Position numbers and translations under genes: made by a program. Shown here piece by piece: positions 9,116 to 17,792 of a stretch of 64,000 nt of DNA. Source of the DNA: GCA-2737725 sp965229355 (GTDB taxonomy: Bacteria > Pseudomonadota > Alphaproteobacteria > Rhodospirillales > Rhodospirillaceae); assembly GCA_965229355.1 (NCBI GenBank), contig OZ245869.1, positions 2,170,001 to 2,234,000 on the forward strand, written 5' to 3'. Numbering within the stretch: the first letter of the stretch is position 1; each line of letters opens with the position of its first letter. Under the pieces are notes generated by a model. That model was given only the letters and a program-made list of their open reading frames with translations, was not told where the DNA came from and did not search any database.

Positions 9116-10174
9116 ATAGTGCGTCCAACGAGCGTTCTCTTTGAAGTAACGGAATGCATCAGGTCCGTCCTTCGGAATGTATTTTTCATACAGTCCACGA
9201 TCATACCGCGTGCGGTACTGATCGAATACCGGCTTATAGATATCCATATGCACATCAGGGATGCGGTGCTTGGCGCGGAAATCCTTCATGTTGATCTGCA
9301 CCATGCGCTTTGTTTCGAATGGGCCAGCCATAGCCAGTTCCACGCCGCGTGGTCCGTAAATCGCTGATCGACCAGGGCCCCCATAATTTGTGTCTTCCAA
9401 GAACCCTGTGCCGCGTCGCCCCACGTTAATCGAGTTATTGCAGATCAGCGTGTAAAGGCTGTTGTGGTAACTGGTCAGCTTCATGTCGTCAGACTCAAAG
9501 CCGCCGGTGGCGACACGCGCGATAATTTCAGCGCCCTTCATTGCCATGCAGCGGAACAGTTCAGGTTCAAACTGCACGGCAGACATGGCGATGTTGCCGA
9601 TATCTGTACGCTCCACCGGGATCACGGCATCAAGGCCGTACATTTCAACAAAGCGGTCGTACACATCGTAGATCACCGATGTGTATTGTTCAGAGCCGGG
9701 GAACATGCCGCGCACGTTGCGTTGTTTCCAGTGGGTCGCGCGCACTTTGCCGTCAGGCCCCATCAGCACCATCAAGTGCAGAATGTGGCCAGGCCAATTC
9801 ACAGGGTCTTTGGCATATGTGCCGAACACGATGTAGCAATTGTAGCGCTTAGCACGCTCGCCGATGCGTTCGATCTCGGGGCCATCAATCTCGATGGAGA
9901 GATTGTAGTGCTGTTCGCGCGTCCATTTGCGAAAGCCCGTGATGGGGAATTCATGGAAGCAAAGCAGATCCGCTTTGCCGCCATATCCTTGCGCGGCATC
10001 GATACACTCGATGAAGTAATCCATGTTGTCTTTGATGCCGGGGGCTGGGTTTTCGCCATCCACGCCATGCACGCGTGTCTGCACAACTGCCGCCGTAATG
10101 TTATCTGAGCGCAGTGGCGCTACAGGATACGTTCCATCGGCGCGTACCATCGGTTCGGGTGTGGCGTCGGACAT
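9110..10174 (-). CDS. Nitrilase-superfamily (amidase-like) protein lacking the catalytic Cys
   Basis: Protein of 354 residues with the carbon-nitrogen hydrolase fold, closest in pattern to aliphatic amidase/formamidase. The expected Glu is present at Glu75 (CFHEFPITG) and the Lys at Lys150 (ATHWKQRNVRG). The third member of the triad, Cys, is absent. In the stretch GNIAMSAVQFEPELFR (residues 193-208) the place of the usual Cys-Tyr-Asp or Cys-Asp-Asp is taken by Ser198 when aligned from the downstream Pro-Glu, or by Val200 when aligned from the upstream Gly-Asn. The codons were re-read on the minus strand and are clear. It may be a non-catalytic or altered-chemistry member. The genes on both sides encode binding proteins of the same cluster. 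Confidence 0.85.
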   Translation of the reverse strand: MSDATPEPMVRADGTYPVAPLRSDNITAAVVQTRVHGVDGENPAPGIKDNMDYFIECIDAAQGYGGKADLLCFHEFPITGFRKWTREQHYNLSIEIDGPEIERIGERAKRYNCYIVFGTYAKDPVNWPGHILHLMVLMGPDGKVRATHWKQRNVRGMFPGSEQYTSVIYDVYDRFVEMYGLDAVIPVERTDIGNIAMSAVQFEPELFRCMAMKGAEIIARVATGGFESDDMKLTSYHNSLYTLICNNSINVGRRGTGFLEDTNYGGPGRSAIYGPRGVELAMAGPFETKRMVQINMKDFRAKHRIPDVHMDIYKPVFDQYRTRYDRGLYEKYIPKDGPDAFRYFKENARWTHYW

Positions 10175-10300
10175 TAGAAAACTCCCCCAAAAACGGTATT
10201 TGAGTGGGCAAGGTAGGGGGCGCTCAGGTGATGGGTCAAGACGAAAGGTAATATAAATATAACAAATTATGTCTGCGCTGATACAGACTGTATCTATGGC

Positions 10301-10306
10301 GTATAC
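10301..10306. promoter_or_regulatory. Candidate GntR-type operator upstream of nitrilase-fold gene
   Basis: GCGTATACCGAA around this GTATAC core matches 10 of 12 bases with CCGTATACAGAA (minus strand) upstream of the GntR-family gene near 20195. It lies in the 165-base gap between the two genes of the catabolic cluster, about 130 bases before the nitrilase-fold start. Two sites only, so this is a suggestion. Confidence 0.3.
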
Positions 10307-10339
10307 CGAATTGAAATGCTGCGCTCAAAACCCCTCTGG

Positions 10340-11908
10340 CTAGGGTGTCACAGCTAAATATCGCGTGAGATTCACTGCGCGTGGATTCTCAATCCAGCCT
10401 TTTACTTTGGGACTGATCAAACGGCGATTACCTAAGAAGTAGATCGGGATGATGGCATGATCCCTCATTGCAATGGCCTCAGCGTCTTGCAACATTGCGC
10501 GCCGTGCCATTGGGTCCAACGTCTGACGCGCTTTTGCCAGGGCGGCGTCGAAGGCAGGGTTGGAATAAGTCGCGCGATTCGTCGAGCTGCCAGTTTCTAA
10601 TACGCTTAAAAAAGTAATGGGGTCATCGTATGGCGCAAACCATGTCCAGCGGATTGCGTCGTAGTTCAACGTACGTGCGTCTTTGTCCACGAGTTGCGGG
10701 CCATTGTTATCTTGCGTGACTTGCGCACCAATCCCGCGCCACATGGACGAGATCGCCGTGCCCAACCGACGATTCTGTTCAATGGTGTCGAATTTAAAAC
10801 CGAAGCTCAGTGGTTTATTGGGGCCGTAGCCCGCATCGGCTAGGAGGGCTTTTGCTGCGGCAATGCGTTGCGTCAACGGTTGGCTTTTGAAGCTTAAAGG
10901 CTGCCCACTGTAATCAGAAGTCGATGGTGGAACAAGGTTGTAAGCTGGCGTTGATCCGGGCGGCAGCAGCTTCTGTACTAAACCTTCGCGATCAATCGCG
11001 AGCGACAAGGCTTCGCGCACACGCGCATCGTTGAATGGCGGCTTTGTTTGATTCAACATTAGATAGAACACGGATAGCGCCGGGCTGACGCGCAAAACTT
11101 TGGGCATTTCTTTCTCGATCAGACCAATTTGATCGGTGGGAAAATTCAATGCCACGTGCAGTTCACCTGCACGGAAACGCTTCAGTGAAGCACCTTGATC
11201 TTCAGTTGGATAAAACACCACCTCATCAATGGATACTGAAGTCGCAGCATGAAACTTCATATTCTTCTTGGCGCGAATAAGTGTTTGGGGAATGCGCTCG
11301 GTCATTACATAGGCGCCATTTGAAACCATCGCTCCGGCGTCAGTCCATGCCTTATCTATTTTCTCAATGACATGCTGTGGAACGGGCACGGCTGCATTCG
11401 CAGCCATCAGTTGTGGAAAGAATAGTGCTGGATACTCCAGCGTAAATTCTACGACCCGCGCATCCCGTGCGATAACGCCTAACGTATCAGGCGCTGCTTG
11501 GCCGCTGTTCACGGCCTTTGCGTTTTTGATGGGATACATAAACGACGCAAAGGTCGCGGCAGTCTTGGGGTCGAGCAAGCGCCGGAAGGAATAGACAAAA
11601 TCACCAGCCGTGAGCGCATTGCCATCCGACCACATGAGGTTTGGACGAAGCGTAAAGGTATACTTCAGCCCATCGGTGCTCACAGTCCAGGCTTCCGCTG
11701 CACCCGGAACAATTTTACCATCAGGCCCTACGGTGGTGAGGCCTTCAAACAGATCATTGAGGATGATTGACGCTGAGTTGCCTAATCCAAGATGCGGATC
11801 CAGGCTGCGAGGTTCAGTATTTGTACCCCGCAATAGGGTTGTGGCGCTGGCGCTTAAGGGAGCCAACAATAAGGCGATAAAGTAGAGAGTAAGATTTTTG
11901 CGTTTCAT
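10340..11908 (-). CDS. Peptide-type ABC importer binding protein (SBP family 5), copy 2
   Basis: Periplasmic binding protein of 522 residues, paralogous to the product at 7459-9057: the same blocks occur in order (TNTEPRSLDPHLGLGNSAS, PGAAEAWTVSTDGLKYTFTL, DARVREALSLAIDREGL, and a shared NLTRYLAV tail). Signal peptide MKRKNLTLYF to LSASA. It is the first gene of the minus-strand cluster that ends with the OppF-like gene. A 165-base gap separates it from the nitrilase-fold gene, so an internal promoter is possible there. The ligand is not evident. Confidence 0.93.
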   Translation of the reverse strand: MKRKNLTLYFIALLLAPLSASATTLLRGTNTEPRSLDPHLGLGNSASIILNDLFEGLTTVGPDGKIVPGAAEAWTVSTDGLKYTFTLRPNLMWSDGNALTAGDFVYSFRRLLDPKTAATFASFMYPIKNAKAVNSGQAAPDTLGVIARDARVVEFTLEYPALFFPQLMAANAAVPVPQHVIEKIDKAWTDAGAMVSNGAYVMTERIPQTLIRAKKNMKFHAATSVSIDEVVFYPTEDQGASLKRFRAGELHVALNFPTDQIGLIEKEMPKVLRVSPALSVFYLMLNQTKPPFNDARVREALSLAIDREGLVQKLLPPGSTPAYNLVPPSTSDYSGQPLSFKSQPLTQRIAAAKALLADAGYGPNKPLSFGFKFDTIEQNRRLGTAISSMWRGIGAQVTQDNNGPQLVDKDARTLNYDAIRWTWFAPYDDPITFLSVLETGSSTNRATYSNPAFDAALAKARQTLDPMARRAMLQDAEAIAMRDHAIIPIYFLGNRRLISPKVKGWIENPRAVNLTRYLAVTP

Positions 11909-11967
11909 GGAACAAAGCCTAGTGTGATGGGCAGCGTACTTTCAATCGGCAACCAAAGATCGAGCAC

Positions 11968-12750
11968 ATGAATCGACGCGATGTCATCTTAATGGCGGGG
12001 GTAGCGACAATGGCAGCAGGTATAAGCGTGAACACGCAGTCTAAAAGTATGCAAAAGACATATGTGCTGGTGCACGGCGCGTGGCATGGCGGTTGGTGCT
12101 GGCGCGATGTTGCCAATGCGTTACGGGCCGCAGGCCACGTTGTACATGTGCCGACGCTCACTGGCCTGGGTGAACGTGCGCATCTTGTAAATTCATCAGT
12201 GAACCTCAGCACGCATGTCAAAGATGTTGAACAGCTTTTTACCTTTGAAGATTTAAGCGATGTGATTCTGGTGGGCCATAGTTATGCGGGGCACGTCATT
12301 CCGTTGGTAGCGGACCGCATAAAAAACAAAATTCGCCATTTGGTGTTTTTGGATTCTGTCCTGCCGCATGACGGCAAACCATTCCTTGGCCCAGGCATTG
12401 GCGAGGCACGCGCCAAGACAGCGATTGAAGGCTATTTGTTGCCGCCCATGGATGTGGATTGGTTTGGCGTGCCGAAGGATCACCCCAAGGCAGACTGGGT
12501 GCGCCGCCATCTCACCAATCATCCATTGCCAACATTAATGGAGACCGTGCGTTACACGAACGGTGGACCTACCGGATTACCAATCACTTATATTCGTTGT
12601 TTGCAGCGTCGTGATGCCGATCAGCCTGATGCCATCGAAGCGGAAGTGAAAGCCAATGCGGGTTGGATGTGGCGCACATTAAATACAGGCCACGACGCGA
12701 TGGTTACGGCGCCAGACGAACTGAGCCAAATGCTTCTCACAATTTCTTAA
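11968..12750 (+). CDS. Alpha/beta hydrolase, salicylate-esterase/hydroxynitrile-lyase-like, exported
   Basis: Hydrolase of 260 residues. After a twin-arginine-like N-terminus (MNRRDVILMAGVATMAAG) comes YVLVHGAWHGGWCW, typical of the small plant-esterase-like group of alpha/beta hydrolases. The nucleophile is Ser105 in VGHSYAG and the catalytic His is about His242 in NTGHDAMV. It is divergent from the binding-protein gene at 10340-11908 across about 60 bases, so one intergenic region may drive both. The next gene follows within ten bases. It may release or process the compound taken up by the importer; the substrate is unknown. Confidence 0.85.
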   Translation: MNRRDVILMAGVATMAAGISVNTQSKSMQKTYVLVHGAWHGGWCWRDVANALRAAGHVVHVPTLTGLGERAHLVNSSVNLSTHVKDVEQLFTFEDLSDVILVGHSYAGHVIPLVADRIKNKIRHLVFLDSVLPHDGKPFLGPGIGEARAKTAIEGYLLPPMDVDWFGVPKDHPKADWVRRHLTNHPLPTLMETVRYTNGGPTGLPITYIRCLQRRDADQPDAIEAEVKANAGWMWRTLNTGHDAMVTAPDELSQMLLTIS

Positions 12751-12759
12751 GGGCCTGAC

Positions 12760-13683
12760 GTGACAACAAATGATTCATTGCGTGCCCAAGATTTGGGTGC
12801 GCAGCCTTTCGCGCCGGGTGACATTTTCCTGGGCGCTACAGATGTGGACGATGCACATGTTGATCTGCGCAAACACGCAGGTGCTGGCCGTGTGCTGCAT
12901 TACGATGCCAACTTCAATTTAAAGGGCGAGTATCGCACGGGTCTTACAGGGCTTGTCATTGGCTTGGACGTAAACGAAGTCACCAAGGAACTTTTAGTTT
13001 GCGATTCTCAAAATAAAGTTGTGACACGATTTAGCGCTGACGGTGCGTTGTTGGGGCTGTGGCCCTTTCAGCCCGTGCGTTCTTTCGGGGCAGCCATGTG
13101 CGATGCTCAAGGGCGTGTTGTCTTGGGCGTGCATTCAGATCGTCCGTTGCCGCCAGGGCAGGGCGGCAAGGGCGCATTTTTGTATCGTGTTGACCCTGCA
13201 AGCGACACTGTTGAAGAATTTCAGTGTGATTTTGATGGTGGAAAATTCGGGTTTCACCGTGTCACTCATATGTATTTGCAGCTTGATGGTTCAAAGCTGA
13301 TTTACGTGTCCGAGAATGGTGCCCGTGTCATGCAATACGACTTGTTGAATGGGCGGCAGCTTCCAGACCTTTTTGTTCTCGCGACCCGTGATGGCTTTGG
13401 CACATGTGGCCTGGCGTTACATCCCGATGGAGCGTTGATGATGGCTACGGGCTCGGGCGCAGCTGTGTTTGATCAGCAAGGTCATATCATCCGCACGATT
13501 GATGTGCCGGAGCGCAAAGGATGGTCACGACTTCAGCGTTCTAAAGATGGCCGCACATTTTTCATTAGCAATTTCTTTGACGGCGTCATTCAACGGCGTG
13601 ATCTGAAAACGTTTGAAGTGTTAGCGCAACACGATATCGGTCGGAAATATTCGCTAACGGGCATTGCTGAGTTCAAAGGCTAA
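12760..13683 (+). CDS. Beta-propeller (SMP-30/NHL-like) protein, function unknown
   Basis: Protein of 307 residues from a GTG start nine bases after the hydrolase gene. No signal peptide is obvious. Repeated short strands of the form GRVLHYDANFNLKGEY, NKVVTRFSADGALLGLW and GAAVFDQQGHIIRTIDVPE suggest a six-bladed propeller like SMP-30/gluconolactonase or NHL proteins. Its frame continues to within five bases of the MFS transporter GTG, so hydrolase, propeller and transporter appear to form one operon. Lactonase activity is possible because of the fold, but the metal ligands could not be assigned by eye. Confidence 0.65.
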   Translation: MTTNDSLRAQDLGAQPFAPGDIFLGATDVDDAHVDLRKHAGAGRVLHYDANFNLKGEYRTGLTGLVIGLDVNEVTKELLVCDSQNKVVTRFSADGALLGLWPFQPVRSFGAAMCDAQGRVVLGVHSDRPLPPGQGGKGAFLYRVDPASDTVEEFQCDFDGGKFGFHRVTHMYLQLDGSKLIYVSENGARVMQYDLLNGRQLPDLFVLATRDGFGTCGLALHPDGALMMATGSGAAVFDQQGHIIRTIDVPERKGWSRLQRSKDGRTFFISNFFDGVIQRRDLKTFEVLAQHDIGRKYSLTGIAEFKG

Positions 13684-13687
13684 ATCA

Positions 13688-14878
13688 GTGGTTGCGATTT
13701 TTCTGATTGTCTTTGTTGGTATGATGGGCACAAGCCTGTTGGCACCGCTTATCCCGTTTTATGCTGCGCGTCTTGGACTAACGCCGGAATACATAACAGT
13801 CATTATTGGCTTCTATGCGCTGTGCCAGTTTGTTGCCGCTCCGTTTTGGGGGCAACTCAGTGATCGTATGGGGCGCAAGCCTATACTGCTTATGACGTCA
13901 CTCGGGCAATGCCTTGCATTTGTGATGCTGGCGTTCGCAGATTCTGTTTGGGTGTTGATTTTATCGCGTGCTCTTGGCGGCATATGTGCCGGTAATTTGG
14001 CAACGGCCTACGCGTACGTGACCGATATCACGACGCCGGAGAATCGCTCTGCCGGTATGGGAAAGGTTGGCGCTGCATTCGGTTTGGGCTTTGTGTTGGG
14101 ACCTGCATTGGGTGGCTTCCTGGCAGGTGGCGACAATCTAATGGATGCAAATTTCATGGCGCCAGCCCTGGGGGCAGCCAGCATTGCTGGTATTGCCTTC
14201 CTTTCCGCGGCTGTTCTTTTGAAAGAAAGCCGTAAGATTGATCCGAACGCGCCGCGTAAAAAGACGTCCATCAATCCTTTAGGGCGCTTTGATGTTGTGG
14301 CGGGCAATCGCCGTTTGCTGCTGGTGCTTATTCTGGCGTTCTTGCTGCTGCTGGCATCATCAGTGCGTGAAGCGACGATTGCGTTGTGGGTGCACGATCA
14401 GTTCGATCTAACCTCGCAACAGCTCGGCTTTTTATTTGCTTACACCGGCCTTATCATCACAGCATTACAAGGCACGGTATTGGGCGGATTATCAAAGCGG
14501 TTCGGTGAAGAAAATGTGCTGATCTTCGGAATTATTGCTTACGGCGTGGGCCTCGCCAGCTTCGTGCTGGTTCAAACCTATCCGTCGCTGATCTTCGGCA
14601 CGACGTTGAATGCAATTGGTACGGCTGTGTTCTCAAATGCCTTGCCAACCGTGTCATCCAAAATGGCAAAAGCAGATCAGCGTGGCCTTGTACTGGGTGT
14701 GTACCAATCCACCGGCAGTTTGGCCCGCTTCATTGGGCCGTCTTTTGCGGGTGCGATTTATGCACATATCGCCATCACCGCACCTTTTGCATTTGGCGCG
14801 GCGGTCTTGCTCGTCGGCTTAGTATTAGCGCTGGTTATTCGCCGCTACATCACAGTGTCACGGCAAGCGGCAGAATAA
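13688..14878 (+). CDS. MFS transporter, TetA-like drug/metabolite exporter
   Basis: Inner-membrane transporter of about 396 residues with twelve predicted helices. The motif-A loop GQLSDRMGRKPILL follows helix 2, and GGICAGNLATAYAYVTDIT matches the TetA/DHA1 motif region. The GTG at 13688 has AAAGG about nine bases upstream and is preferred; a TTG at 13664 inside the previous gene would add eight residues (including two Lys) and is the alternative. Third gene of a probable hydrolase-propeller-MFS operon. Probably exports a product or a toxic intermediate. It converges with the gene at 14879-15241, with abutting ends. Confidence 0.88.
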   Translation: MVAIFLIVFVGMMGTSLLAPLIPFYAARLGLTPEYITVIIGFYALCQFVAAPFWGQLSDRMGRKPILLMTSLGQCLAFVMLAFADSVWVLILSRALGGICAGNLATAYAYVTDITTPENRSAGMGKVGAAFGLGFVLGPALGGFLAGGDNLMDANFMAPALGAASIAGIAFLSAAVLLKESRKIDPNAPRKKTSINPLGRFDVVAGNRRLLLVLILAFLLLLASSVREATIALWVHDQFDLTSQQLGFLFAYTGLIITALQGTVLGGLSKRFGEENVLIFGIIAYGVGLASFVLVQTYPSLIFGTTLNAIGTAVFSNALPTVSSKMAKADQRGLVLGVYQSTGSLARFIGPSFAGAIYAHIAITAPFAFGAAVLLVGLVLALVIRRYITVSRQAAE

Positions 14879-15241
14879 TTACTGTGCAGCCTGTTCGTCC
14901 GCGAGTTTCTTGGAGCTAACGTTTAAGCTTTCATTCTCAAGCGCCTGTAGCTCCTGATGAATGATGCGCAAAATGCGCGCAACATATGCGGCGTGCCATT
15001 CTTGGCGTTCTTTGGCAGCGTTATCGTCTGGCCTGAACGCGTCAATGTTAGCCTTGGTGATTGCAGTGCCACTTTCTGCAAGCCGCTCAATCGTATCCAT
15101 ACGCTCGCGCAGTACTGCAACTTCGGCTGCAACCGCCATCGTGATCGACATGACGCGTTCAACCGCCGGATCATCAAAGAAGTAGGGGCGTTCGCCTTTG
15201 GCTTTCGCATTGGCTAATGCGTTAACATCAATATTGCTCAT
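14879..15241 (-). CDS. Conserved-looking small protein, function unknown
   Basis: Protein of 120 residues, mostly helical and acidic, with no signal peptide and no recognised domain. It contains a FDDPAVERVMSITMAVAAEV helix and a C-terminal charged helix with IIHQELQALENES. Its ATG overlaps the stop of the methyltransferase gene (15238-15241, ATGA), so the two are translated together and may form a complex. I do not recognise the family. Confidence 0.7.
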   Translation of the reverse strand: MSNIDVNALANAKAKGERPYFFDDPAVERVMSITMAVAAEVAVLRERMDTIERLAESGTAITKANIDAFRPDDNAAKERQEWHAAYVARILRIIHQELQALENESLNVSSKKLADEQAAQ

Positions 15242-16476
15242 GGTGTTTTACTCTTGGTTGCGCCAAACAAATACCAGCCTTCACCCTTCCGGGCTGTTTC
15301 TTTTGCGGGCATCGCGGCTTTTTGTTCAGGAGCATGGCGCGATAATGTGCCCGCCCAGGGTTGGTAACGGCCGGCTTCAATATCTGCTTTGGCACGGCCC
15401 TCAAAATGTAAGTCGGGCGCAAATCCTGCATTCGTCATCAAGTCGAAGACATTCATGGTGTGGAATTTAGCCCAGAAGGGTTCGTTATTGTACCACGCAT
15501 CCCAGTCGCGCGTGAAACGTTCCCACAACGATGTGTCCGGCGTAAAATTGGGTTGCTCAAGGTGCAGCATCATACCACCCGGCTTTAACAGGCGGTGGCA
15601 CTCTTTCAAAATATTTACCACAGCCTCTGCCGACGTTTCATGCAGCGTCATGGTGGTTTGAATCCAATCAAAGCTTCCGGACTCAAACTGCGTATGCTCG
15701 CCATTTGTTTGCACGAATTGCACGCTGGTGTACCCCATGCTTTGGGCACGCGCGTGACCATAACGTAAAGCAGCCACACCGACATCGGCGACAATCACTT
15801 CCGCGTCGGGGAAGGCCGCTGCAATCGGCAAGCTGTTGATGCCGAAGGCGCCACCTAAATCTAAAATACGTTTGGGTGCAAAATCGGGGAACCGCTCTTT
15901 CACAAACTTCACGATGGCACGGCCTGCGCCATCGCCATAGGCACTCATTGACCCTGCGGTGGTAACGAACAATCCAACTTCGTAGCTGGCAACAGCGCCC
16001 GCGTCGCCTGGCATGATCTCACTGTAGTAGCTGCCTGGCATCCAGTGGTTGTCAACTTGCGTCAAGTATTCAGGGACTTGAACATTTTCATCTAACTGCA
16101 ACGTCTTCTTGCCGTCGTTGGCTGCGGCGATTTTTTGGTTCATCGCGTCAAGTTGGCGTAACACCACGTGCCGTCCAACTTGCTGGCGCATCTCCATCGT
16201 ATTCAGACGCAAAGCTGCCCACGCTTGGTAGAAGGGGTCAGCGCGCATCTCATCGCGGATATCTTGATGCGTTTTAAAATCTTCACCGTGTGTCGCGATA
16301 TGGTTTGGTGCCACACGCTTTTCGAAAGCTTGTTTAATGCCAGGAAAAAACTTCTGACCCAACTGCACATTCAAACTTGTCAGGAAATTGAAGCGCGCCG
16401 TTTCATCGTGGCTCACGTCAGGCGACATGCCGTGCTTACCGGTGCGATCATATGTCGGAGGAAGAATGCCAGACAT
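15238..16476 (-). CDS. Class I SAM-dependent methyltransferase
   Basis: Methyltransferase of 412 residues. The first 160 or so residues form a helical N-terminal domain of unknown role. The SAM-binding core follows: motif I KRILDLGGAFGINSLP, motif II acidic EVIVADVG, and the post-motifs FDWIQTTMTLHE and LKPGGMMLHLEQP. The LHE/HLEQ pattern is common among small-molecule and quinone-type methyltransferases. It is coupled by a four-base overlap to the 120-residue unknown gene. A perfect palindrome ACGCTAGCGT (16500-16509) lies 24 bases before its start. The acceptor substrate is unknown. Confidence 0.85.
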   Translation of the reverse strand: MSGILPPTYDRTGKHGMSPDVSHDETARFNFLTSLNVQLGQKFFPGIKQAFEKRVAPNHIATHGEDFKTHQDIRDEMRADPFYQAWAALRLNTMEMRQQVGRHVVLRQLDAMNQKIAAANDGKKTLQLDENVQVPEYLTQVDNHWMPGSYYSEIMPGDAGAVASYEVGLFVTTAGSMSAYGDGAGRAIVKFVKERFPDFAPKRILDLGGAFGINSLPIAAAFPDAEVIVADVGVAALRYGHARAQSMGYTSVQFVQTNGEHTQFESGSFDWIQTTMTLHETSAEAVVNILKECHRLLKPGGMMLHLEQPNFTPDTSLWERFTRDWDAWYNNEPFWAKFHTMNVFDLMTNAGFAPDLHFEGRAKADIEAGRYQPWAGTLSRHAPEQKAAMPAKETARKGEGWYLFGATKSKTP

Positions 16477-16499
16477 TCGTTTATAGGCCTTAAATTGTA

Positions 16500-16509
16500 A
16501 CGCTAGCGT
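16500..16509. promoter_or_regulatory. Palindrome upstream of methyltransferase gene
   Basis: ACGCTAGCGT is a perfect 10-base palindrome just upstream of the methyltransferase start and could be an operator. Elsewhere in the 233-base gap to the ferredoxin gene there is a short hairpin CGTCCGC/GCGGACG (16562-16578) with no T tract, and nothing else I can support. Confidence 0.25.
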
Positions 16510-16709
16510 AACTTTTTATCCCGGGCGATTCACCAGCTTTTTAGCGCTCAGGGTCTTATCGCGTCCGCCTTGCGGACGATGTGGAGCCCTAAAGCCATAG
16601 CATTTCTTACACTCACCGCGCCTTGTGGAAAACCTCTTGCCCCGACCCTATGTGGTGCGATACCAGCGGCGCCTTGATCACAATCAATTTTGAGTAGCGA
16701 ACCCATATC

Positions 16710-17027
16710 ATGCCGATCCTTCACGTAACCAACCGCGCTGGCGAAAAGCATACAATTGAAGCCAAAGCCGGTGCCAATTTGATGGAAGTCTTGCGCGACA
16801 AGAACATGGACGTGGAAGCCATCTGCGGCGGCTGCTGCTCATGCGCGACATGCCATGTATTCATCGGCGAACAATGGACGGCCAAGTTGCCAGCGAAATC
16901 TGCCGATGAACAAGAGTTGGTAGAAGAAACTGAAGCCTATCAACCGGCCACGTCGCGTCTGTCCTGCCAAATCAAGATCACCGATGCCTTGGATGGTATG
17001 GAAGTGATCGTTGCACCTGAAGAATAA
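16710..17027 (+). CDS. [2Fe-2S] ferredoxin, adrenodoxin type
   Basis: Small electron carrier of 105 residues. Cluster ligands are Cys39, Cys45, Cys48 (CGGCCSCATC) and Cys86 (SRLSCQI), the adrenodoxin/putidaredoxin spacing. The acidic loop ADEQELVEETEAY is the usual docking surface for a reductase and an oxygenase. It stands alone here with no reductase, and is the nearest candidate electron donor for the Rieske oxygenase at 6272-7411, although ferredoxins of this type also serve P450s and Fe-S assembly. It converges with the gene at 17063-17680. Confidence 0.93.
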   Translation: MPILHVTNRAGEKHTIEAKAGANLMEVLRDKNMDVEAICGGCCSCATCHVFIGEQWTAKLPAKSADEQELVEETEAYQPATSRLSCQIKITDALDGMEVIVAPEE

Positions 17028-17062
17028 ATCGCAAAGAATAAAATCTTCCGCGAGATTGTTCT

Positions 17063-17680
17063 CTAACGTTCTATAGCTGAATAGATCTTTCCGATTGTCG
17101 TCGGATCGTCCAGGCATTCCACCGCAAGACGCGCGACTTCCGCGCGTCTTATGCCGCCGCTGGTTAGCGGGTCTTCAGTCAAAATCCCGCGCCCTGATGC
17201 TGGGCCATGGCCTAAGCCGCCCGGTCGAATGACAGTGTAGTTTAGCCCCGCCTGAAGCAGATGATTTTCGCCTAGTGTCTTCAAGGCACAGACCGACCCC
17301 AAAAACTTTTCAGCTTGTGCAGATAGCGCAGGACGGCTGTTTCCAGCGCCGACCGAGCTGATCAGTATGAATCGTTTTATGCCAATCACGACACAAGCAT
17401 CGACCACGTTGGCCACGGCGATGTGATCAACTTTTTGCGCAGCATACGGAGTGTTGCCCAAGCTGCACAAAGCAGCATCACACCGTAATCCGTTAAGTGC
17501 CGTTTGAAGCTGCGCAGCATCAAACGCATCAGCAGCGACCAGCGAAACGCCCAATGCTTTCAAGGCGCTGACGTCAGATGCCGCCCGGACAACCGCTGTC
17601 ACGGTATCGCCACGGTCGCGTAATAGTTTTGCTGTCTCGAAGCCAGTATTTCGTGTGGCACCAAAAATGAGAACATGCAT
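17063..17680 (-). CDS. NAD(P)-binding atypical SDR
   Basis: Protein of 205 residues with an N-terminal Rossmann motif (LIFGATRNTGFETAKLL) and the atypical SDR pattern of NmrA/BVR-B-like proteins: sequential AVVRAASDVSAL, AADAFDAAQL, and an ILISSVGAGN strand-end. No YxxxK catalytic pair is apparent, which is usual for this group. It may act as a redox enzyme or an NAD(P) sensor. It is flanked by a converging ferredoxin gene and a divergent binding-protein gene; no operon link can be shown. Confidence 0.8.
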   Translation of the reverse strand: MHVLIFGATRNTGFETAKLLRDRGDTVTAVVRAASDVSALKALGVSLVAADAFDAAQLQTALNGLRCDAALCSLGNTPYAAQKVDHIAVANVVDACVVIGIKRFILISSVGAGNSRPALSAQAEKFLGSVCALKTLGENHLLQAGLNYTVIRPGGLGHGPASGRGILTEDPLTSGGIRRAEVARLAVECLDDPTTIGKIYSAIER

Positions 17681-17792
17681 GGCTGTTTCCCTTTGCCGGG
17701 CTGGGTGTGATTTTTATCTTGTCTCGTCGGCGCATTAGCCTACATCAATCAACTCAAGAATATCCGTCCTGCGGTTCTCCTGGAGTTTTCCG

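Noticed and set aside
9464..10108. Plus-strand frame of 214 codons
   Set aside because: Antisense to the nitrilase-fold gene, His-rich and without a ribosome site.
16562..16578. Hairpin CGTCCGC/GCGGACG as a terminator
   Set aside because: No T tract on either strand and no gene ends next to it.
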